DNA of 64,000 nt. Source: Erpobdella octoculata (taxonomy: Eukaryota > Annelida > Clitellata > Hirudinida > Erpobdellidae). The translations under genes and the position numbers were made by a program. Where the stretch lies: NCBI GenBank assembly GCA_963978895.1, contig OZ022239.1:33874042-33938041 (forward strand). The letters are read 5' to 3'. Below the pieces are notes generated by a model. It worked only from the letters and a program-made list of their open reading frames with translations. It had not been told where the DNA came from and did not search any database. The stretch's first letter is position 1. Each line of letters opens with the position of its first letter. Shown here piece after piece: positions 58,817-64,000 of this stretch.

Positions 58817-59674
58817 ATGATGGTTTGTGAGCATACGAAGCTCTCTGTAGTTGTAGTACGGGTGGCTCACACTGTTTTTGTTCTGCTCGTTTCTTCGACA
58901 CCTTTTATATACAAATCAGGTTCAATTTTCAAACTTAAATATTTTATTTAAATTACTCATATTTTAAAGGGTAGTTTTGAATGAAGATATGTTGAAAATA
59001 TTGGTCTTTTATAGCTTTAGTTTGGTACTTAGTGTTTTTTTAAATTTTAAGACTTTGTTTGAGTTAGACACTTAGTAGACTTATCAGACTTAAACATTAG
59101 TTAAAGTACTAAAGATTCATTTGTTAATAAAATTATTTTAATGATTTAATAGTAAATCAAGGTTTACTTTCAAATATTAAAAAAAATATTTGCTTTTCCA
59201 AAGTTCTCACAGGTGGAGTGAAAAGAAATGATGTTGCCACAATTCTCTCTCCTTTCCTTTATTTGTTTTTAGTTCTTCTTAGTCTTCTGTTCTACTATGC
59301 ATCATGTTTCATAGACCCTGGATTTCTACCTCTGCCTAAAACGGTAGAGACGTGCTTTGTAAAACTTGAAACAATTTATTGTTTTTTATATATTTAAAAT
59401 GCTATTTTTTGGGATAACCTACATTTATAAGGGATTTATAGCAGTTAAATTGTTTTAATATTAAAAATAATTTGTAATGTTCTTATTTAAGTTATTTATG
59501 AGTTTAAAATAAGTTCTTTTGGTCTGTGAATTTTGTGCACTTATTTACTTTGTTTATAAATTTAAATTATTTAGTTTGCTGAGTTTGACGAATCTGATGA
59601 AGATGATAACGAAAATTCTGAGATGATGGAGAAAGGTGTCAAGCTGAGACATTGTGGATTCTGTGGAGTAAAAG

Positions 59675-59771
<97 letters not shown>

Positions 59772-61086
59772 TTTTATTTTTTATTAAAGTAAAGTATTGA
59801 AGGTAATCTTGCCTAATTGCTAAATGTGTGGATAGAATTGTGATAATTTGGGATAGATTGATTTTGACTTCTGTTTTGAAATAGACAAGTAAAACAGGCA
59901 TTAAAAATATATTATTCATCTACTCGTGCACCTAATGTTTGAAAGTCATTACATCAATTGTAAGCTGTAAGTATTCTATTGCAAACTGATCTGTAATTAA
60001 TTGGCATAATGAATTACAATAACTTACATTTTAAATACTGCCATAAGTGCCATAACACTATGACATTTTAAGTTTATTTAATTTTAACGATAATGTTTTT
60101 AAGCAACCCCTGAGGACCAAACACTGCGAAGATTGTAATCGTTGCATTCGAAAGTTTGACCACCACTGCCCCTGGTTGGGAACGTGCGTCGGGGAGGGTA
60201 ACCACAAATTCTTTCTTCTTTTTCTGGTCACGACTCTTTCTGCGATCATTTGGTCGTTCTGCATTTTATGGTTAGTTTGGGTGATCTTTTTATTTGAATT
60301 TGATGCATCATGAAAGGTTAACAGAAAAGCAGATTTGGAATTTTATAATTACAGTCAAGAGAGATGATGAATTGGAATATTGTTATATCTTCTTTATCTT
60401 ACACACATGGGATTTTTGTGATATTGTATACTTAAGGAAGATTTTTGCATTACTATTCACTCTTTCACTTTGGCATTCTTGCTTACTGTCCGTCATTCAG
60501 AAGCAAGTCATATAAGGCTTCTTCCTGTGTCTCAGTCTGTTACGTTTGCATTTTTATGTTGTATTTTATATTTTTCAAGAGATATCAATGTTTATAGTTT
60601 TTTCATTGGTTCCTTATGTCAACATTATAGTCTTTTATATTACATAAATAATGTAGACATTTGCAATTATTAATTATTTTTTTTATTTAATAATAAAATA
60701 ATATTTATTAATTCATTCATTAATATAATAACTTTTTAAAATTATTATTCAGGTTTTCATTTGAGGCACAAAATGGTTTCTTCAACACTGTCACTCACAA
60801 TGCGCTGTGGGTAATATCCGGTTTGATCCTGGCCTCAGGTGGTATGTCAGTTTTCATCTTGATGTGCACTCATCTGTACCTGGCCGTCTGCAACTTGACC
60901 ACGTGGGAGTGCCTAGCCCATTATCGCATTTCCTACCTTAAGGGTTTTGACTTCGGTGAAAACCCCTTCCATTTGGGGTACGTGAAGAACGTGGTGGTTT
61001 TTCTTTGCTCTTGTGGCTTTCAAAACTGGGAGAAGGTTTACCAGAAGTTTACTGCCAAGAGGAAGCATCAAAGTTTTGATTGTTGA
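58817..61086 (+). CDS. ZDHHC12: ZDHHC12-like palmitoyltransferase, 5 exons
   Basis: Membrane enzyme of the Golgi/ER that attaches palmitate to cysteines of target proteins. Exons: 58817-58919, 59213-59343, 59575-59673, 60104-60270, 60753-61086; the phases join to 277 aa, against 267 in human ZDHHC12. Transmembrane segments are predicted near residues 14-33, 45-68, 144-166 and 187-213. A DPG motif follows the second (69-71). The Cys-rich domain (about 102-152) contains [16 protein letters not shown] and the catalytic DHHC at 130-133. TTWE at 216-219 is the family TTxE motif. [15 protein letters not shown] resembles the human ZDHHC12 sequence in this region. Exon 1 ([12 protein letters not shown]) is supported by similarity to the human N-terminus and by matching phase, but has a weak GTTCAA donor. 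Intron 3 holds a (TA)n run. Confidence 0.88.
59676..59767. repeat. (TA)n microsatellite in ZDHHC12-like intron 3
   Basis: About 92 bp of pure TA starting two bases after the exon 3 donor GT, so the intron begins with it. Confidence 0.97.
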
Positions 61087-61724
61087 TTTTATGAACATAT
61101 TTGTCTCGTTCCCATTCCACTATTAGTTTTTATTTTGTACAGTCGATGTTTCGATAATAATTTGTTTATTACTTTACATTAATAGATGTGCTTTTAGGTT
61201 ATCGGTGATTGGTGTTTTTGTTCTAATTGGTTGAAATGTATTGAGAAAGCATATTCACTTTATATGTGAGCAAGAAGGTATATACAAATTGGCACACATC
61301 CAAACTAGAGACTATATACAAATGTTCATATATGCAACTAAACAACTATATACAAATGAACATATATGCAATTAAACAACTATATACAAAGCAACCTATA
61401 TACATGGAAGATTTAAAAGAAGTATAAATACGAATCAAAGCTAATACAAAATGTCATCTTACATTGAAATAATACTGCTATGATTAAGTTTGTATTTGTC
61501 ATGTTTGAAAAATTTAATTGAGTTAATAATTAACAAGTTATTTGTGTTGCTCACATAAACAATAGTGGAAATCTGACAAGACTTAATTGTAGACAGCGTT
61601 TTTGAAGTGATACTTGCAACAGATTAATATGAATGGAGTGGCGAGATAGCAATAAGAATGCAACTCAACCATCTATTATTGTTATTATTATTATTATTAC
61701 AAAAACTTTTTAGCTAAACTTTTT
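61087..61724. other. Convergent intergenic region
   Basis: 638 bp between the two stop codons. It must hold both 3' UTRs. No strong AATAAA on the plus strand. A TTATTATTATTATTA run lies at 61676-61700. Confidence 0.45.
61280..61400 (+). repeat. Imperfect tandem repeat downstream of ZDHHC12-like
   Basis: About three copies of a ~42-bp unit containing ACTATATACAAATG and ATATATGCAA, between the convergent ZDHHC12-like and JADE-like genes. Confidence 0.75.
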
Positions 61725-63863
61725 TTATGTCTCTTTACCTCGTTCTACCGCGTTTACGTTTAACGATGATAATTCCTGGTTGTTTTCAGCAGTGGTTTTC
61801 TTTGGAGGAATAAACGTGAAGCCATCTTTGACAAGGCTTTTCGGTACTCTTATAATTCTTAGAAACCCTGTAAAGACTTGTGGTTTTTCTTCTTTTTTCT
61901 CATCTGATTGTTCTGTAGCTTGCTGCTTTGGTGGAAGAGGACAGATGTCCGGATATGACGAGGTGGTGTTTTGCAGTTCAACTGGGGGAAGAGGTGAAGG
62001 TACTTCCTTTTTGGCAGAAGAATTCGTTGTTGAGTTTGAAGTTGAAGATAGACTTTCTTCACTTTTAAGCAGATTTAAATTTTGCAATTTAGATGTGCTC
62101 TCTGTATGATTTTCAAGCGTTTCCGTTGTCTCGTCTTTGAAAACAACAGTTACAGGCGACAATGATGCTGAATTGTCATCCAACTTTGATTGGGTATTAT
62201 CAATAATCATTAATTTACACTCAGTGTTGGTGACTGAACCCCGTGAGCTATCAGAAACATTAAGAGTTGACTTAGTCCCGTCAATATCCTTTTTACCATA
62301 GGACAATTTTCTTCTCTTCGGAGTTTCGTGTGTACAGGATATTTCTTCAGAGATCGATTTGGCATTTGAGTCTTCCGTGAGGTCGACTCCAAGATTTCGT
62401 TTTACTGCTTTGGTGCCTGGGAAAGGTTCAGTTGTAGAAATTCTTGATAATGCGACGACTGGTGTTGCTCGATTGACCTTGATCTTAGCCTCATCGCTAC
62501 CATTTAGGACTTTTTCAGAATTTAAAGAATAAAAAGAAGAGCAATTAAAACGGAATCTATTACAGTTGTAGTTTCTCTTGAGCTTCCAATAATTGAAAAC
62601 GGATGAAACTATGTCTCTGTCGATATCCAGGCTGTCTGCCACCTCATCGGAAGTTAAGAATTTATAAAACTCTAGCTTTACTTTTTGTATTCTTGCCTTT
62701 TCGGCACGCTTTTTATCGTCACGAGTCAAACCGATCGTTGAGGTTTTTCTATGTGGTTGTTGTTCAGATTTATTTTTCATTCGAGAATGACAACCGCAAA
62801 AAGCATCAAATTGAAGTCCAACGGGCTCTTTGTAACTCATTTTCAGATAGAAGTTCTTCTTAAATGCACAGGTAACGTGAAACGCCATTTGGCACTTTTT
62901 TCCACAACACTGAATGCATGCTCCAGATCTCTTCCGGCAGACGCAGCAAGTTAAATTCCGTCTCACCGAGGAGATGCAGTCGAGGTTATTAATCGGTTCC
63001 ATTTTTTCGGAACATTGGAAGGTCACCTCTGGTATCCAGATAGCGCAAGACACGTGCGCCCATCGACTACCGTCTTTTGAGCTTTTCATTGCTCCTCCGG
63101 TTGTAGTACAGAGAGCACACTTCGGACTGAAACCTAATTCGCATGTCCTGCACATCCAACTGCCGTCAGGAATGTTCACGATCCCGTAGCATGCCTGATG
63201 TACGCCAATGTCGCAAGCATCACAAAAAACCATCTCGTTACCTTCCTCAACTTCTGGCTGCCGACACACATCGCAGACTGTGTTTTCGTCGTATTTTATT
63301 TCTTCAGCTTCAGCTGCTTTTACTTTAGCATAGCAAACGTCCTGAATCTCTGCCAAGATCCGCTCCGTTGTTGATGGCGAGAGTTTCTTCAATCCAAAGG
63401 ATAGTCTTACATCATTAAACAACTTGAGCCAAGTCTCGTCAAAGTGGTCGAGACTGTACTTGCACATCGTCTCCTCCACCGAATGCGTGTCGTAAAGTTC
63501 GTGCACAGACTGCTTGTACATTTCATCTCTCGTTTCGTGCAGCAATTTTGCTGGCATTTTGAACCCTGGCGTAATTCTGACAAAATTTTCATTTTCTGGC
63601 AAAAGGATAACATCAGATGGCAAAAAAGAGCCAGGTTTGGCAGAGTTTTGTGGTGATGTCCAATCCCAATCCTGTCGCCACTGATCGCTGATGACTACAT
63701 ATTCTTTAGTTAACTCTGCATCTTGACGTTTCATGGGACTTATGAAATCAATTTTGAGTGGGCTCACGTCTATTTCATATTTACTTCCAGTTTTTTTCAT
63801 CTTACCCAATTTACTAGGACGCGCGCAAGGTGTTGTCCCAGGAGAGCAGCTCTTATCACACAT
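61725..63863 (-). CDS. JADE-like PHD-finger protein, intronless
   Basis: 712 aa in a single uninterrupted frame. JADE proteins scaffold the HBO1 histone acetyltransferase complex (with ING4/5 and MEAF6) and read histone H3. Residues ~54-190 match the N-terminal JADE/EPL1-like region (EYVVISDQWRQDWDW, then a CKYSLDHFDETWLKLFN block). PHD1 is at 197-241 (CDVC through CRTC). The extended zinc knuckle/PHD2 is about 249-358 (CALC through AFCGCHS). A conserved KARIQKVKLEFYKFL plus FNYWKLKRN segment follows. The Ser/Thr-rich C-terminal ~270 residues are not recognisable. All zinc ligands appear present. Vertebrate JADE genes have many introns, while this copy has none, which suggests a functional retrocopy. 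An alternative is lineage-specific intron loss. Which of JADE1-3 it matches cannot be said. Confidence 0.9.
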   Translation of the reverse strand: MCDKSCSPGTTPCARPSKLGKMKKTGSKYEIDVSPLKIDFISPMKRQDAELTKEYVVISDQWRQDWDWTSPQNSAKPGSFLPSDVILLPENENFVRITPGFKMPAKLLHETRDEMYKQSVHELYDTHSVEETMCKYSLDHFDETWLKLFNDVRLSFGLKKLSPSTTERILAEIQDVCYAKVKAAEAEEIKYDENTVCDVCRQPEVEEGNEMVFCDACDIGVHQACYGIVNIPDGSWMCRTCELGFSPKCALCTTTGGAMKSSKDGSRWAHVSCAIWIPEVTFQCSEKMEPINNLDCISSVRRNLTCCVCRKRSGACIQCCGKKCQMAFHVTCAFKKNFYLKMSYKEPVGLQFDAFCGCHSRMKNKSEQQPHRKTSTIGLTRDDKKRAEKARIQKVKLEFYKFLTSDEVADSLDIDRDIVSSVFNYWKLKRNYNCNRFRFNCSSFYSLNSEKVLNGSDEAKIKVNRATPVVALSRISTTEPFPGTKAVKRNLGVDLTEDSNAKSISEEISCTHETPKRRKLSYGKKDIDGTKSTLNVSDSSRGSVTNTECKLMIIDNTQSKLDDNSASLSPVTVVFKDETTETLENHTESTSKLQNLNLLKSEESLSSTSNSTTNSSAKKEVPSPLPPVELQNTTSSYPDICPLPPKQQATEQSDEKKEEKPQVFTGFLRIIRVPKSLVKDGFTFIPPKKTTAENNQELSSLNVNAVERGKET

Positions 63864-64000
63864 GAACTTTTTTTCTTTGAATGCAATGACTTTTATAACG
63901 CTGTCAAGTTTTAGTTAATAAAGGCTTACGATATATAAAATTTTTAGTAAAAATAAATTCATGAAATATCTTAACGGTAGGTATGTGCATAAAACAATGA
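63864..64000. other. Upstream flank of the JADE-like gene
   Basis: AT-rich sequence to the window end. No promoter motif identified. Confidence 0.35.

Noticed and set aside
59204..59214. Su(H)-like TGTGAGAA next to a CAGGTG E-box, a possible Notch-response site upstream of HES-B
   Set aside because: The sequence is the splice acceptor of ZDHHC12-like exon 2 (TTCTCACAG then GTGGAG), supported by phase and by similarity of the encoded membrane segment.

Overview
This window is nuclear DNA of an animal. It has spliced genes with GT-AG introns, two Hairy/Enhancer-of-split (HES) transcription factors ending in or near WRPW, a GTP-type PEPCK, a JADE-type PHD protein and a ZDHHC12-like palmitoyltransferase. 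The DNA is AT-rich and crowded with transposons and microsatellites. An invertebrate is likely, but the phylum cannot be settled from sequence alone. There are no bacterial-style operons, CRISPR arrays or phage genes.

Layout. 1-13330 is a nested transposon landscape: the 5' half of a CR1/L2-like LINE (minus), a hAT DNA transposon with an intact 8-bp target duplication, a small LTR retrotransposon with intact LTRs and a 5-bp target duplication, and two Helitrons joined head to tail. 13767-20440 is the PEPCK gene (plus, 12 coding exons, 635 aa). 21590-29460 holds an intronless, divergent TFIIB gene (minus), a decayed P-element-like transposase, a Helitron-in-Helitron composite and dispersed repeats; one dimeric repeat flanks this block in opposite orientations. 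29700-35300 is gene-poor, with many simple repeats. 35330-40373 is HES-A (minus, 4 exons, 386 aa). 40374-51125 is non-coding and dominated by very long microsatellites and hAT-type MITEs. 51126-58240 is HES-B (minus, 4 exons, 435 aa); its third intron carries a second, inverted copy of the composite Helitron. 58817-61086 is a ZDHHC12-like palmitoyltransferase (plus, 5 exons, 277 aa), divergent from HES-B. 61725-63863 is an intronless JADE-like PHD-finger gene (minus, 712 aa), convergent with it.

How the genes relate. The two HES genes lie in the same orientation about 11 kb apart and look like a small, old HES cluster; both encode bHLH-Orange repressors that would recruit Groucho. The other genes are unrelated: gluconeogenesis (PEPCK), Pol II initiation (TFIIB-like), protein S-acylation (ZDHHC12-like) and chromatin acetylation (JADE-like). 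TFIIB-like and JADE-like lack introns while the other host genes have 4 to 12 coding exons, which suggests that both arose by retroposition. Exon limits were set by hand from splice sites, reading phase and family similarity; no alignment or database search was run.
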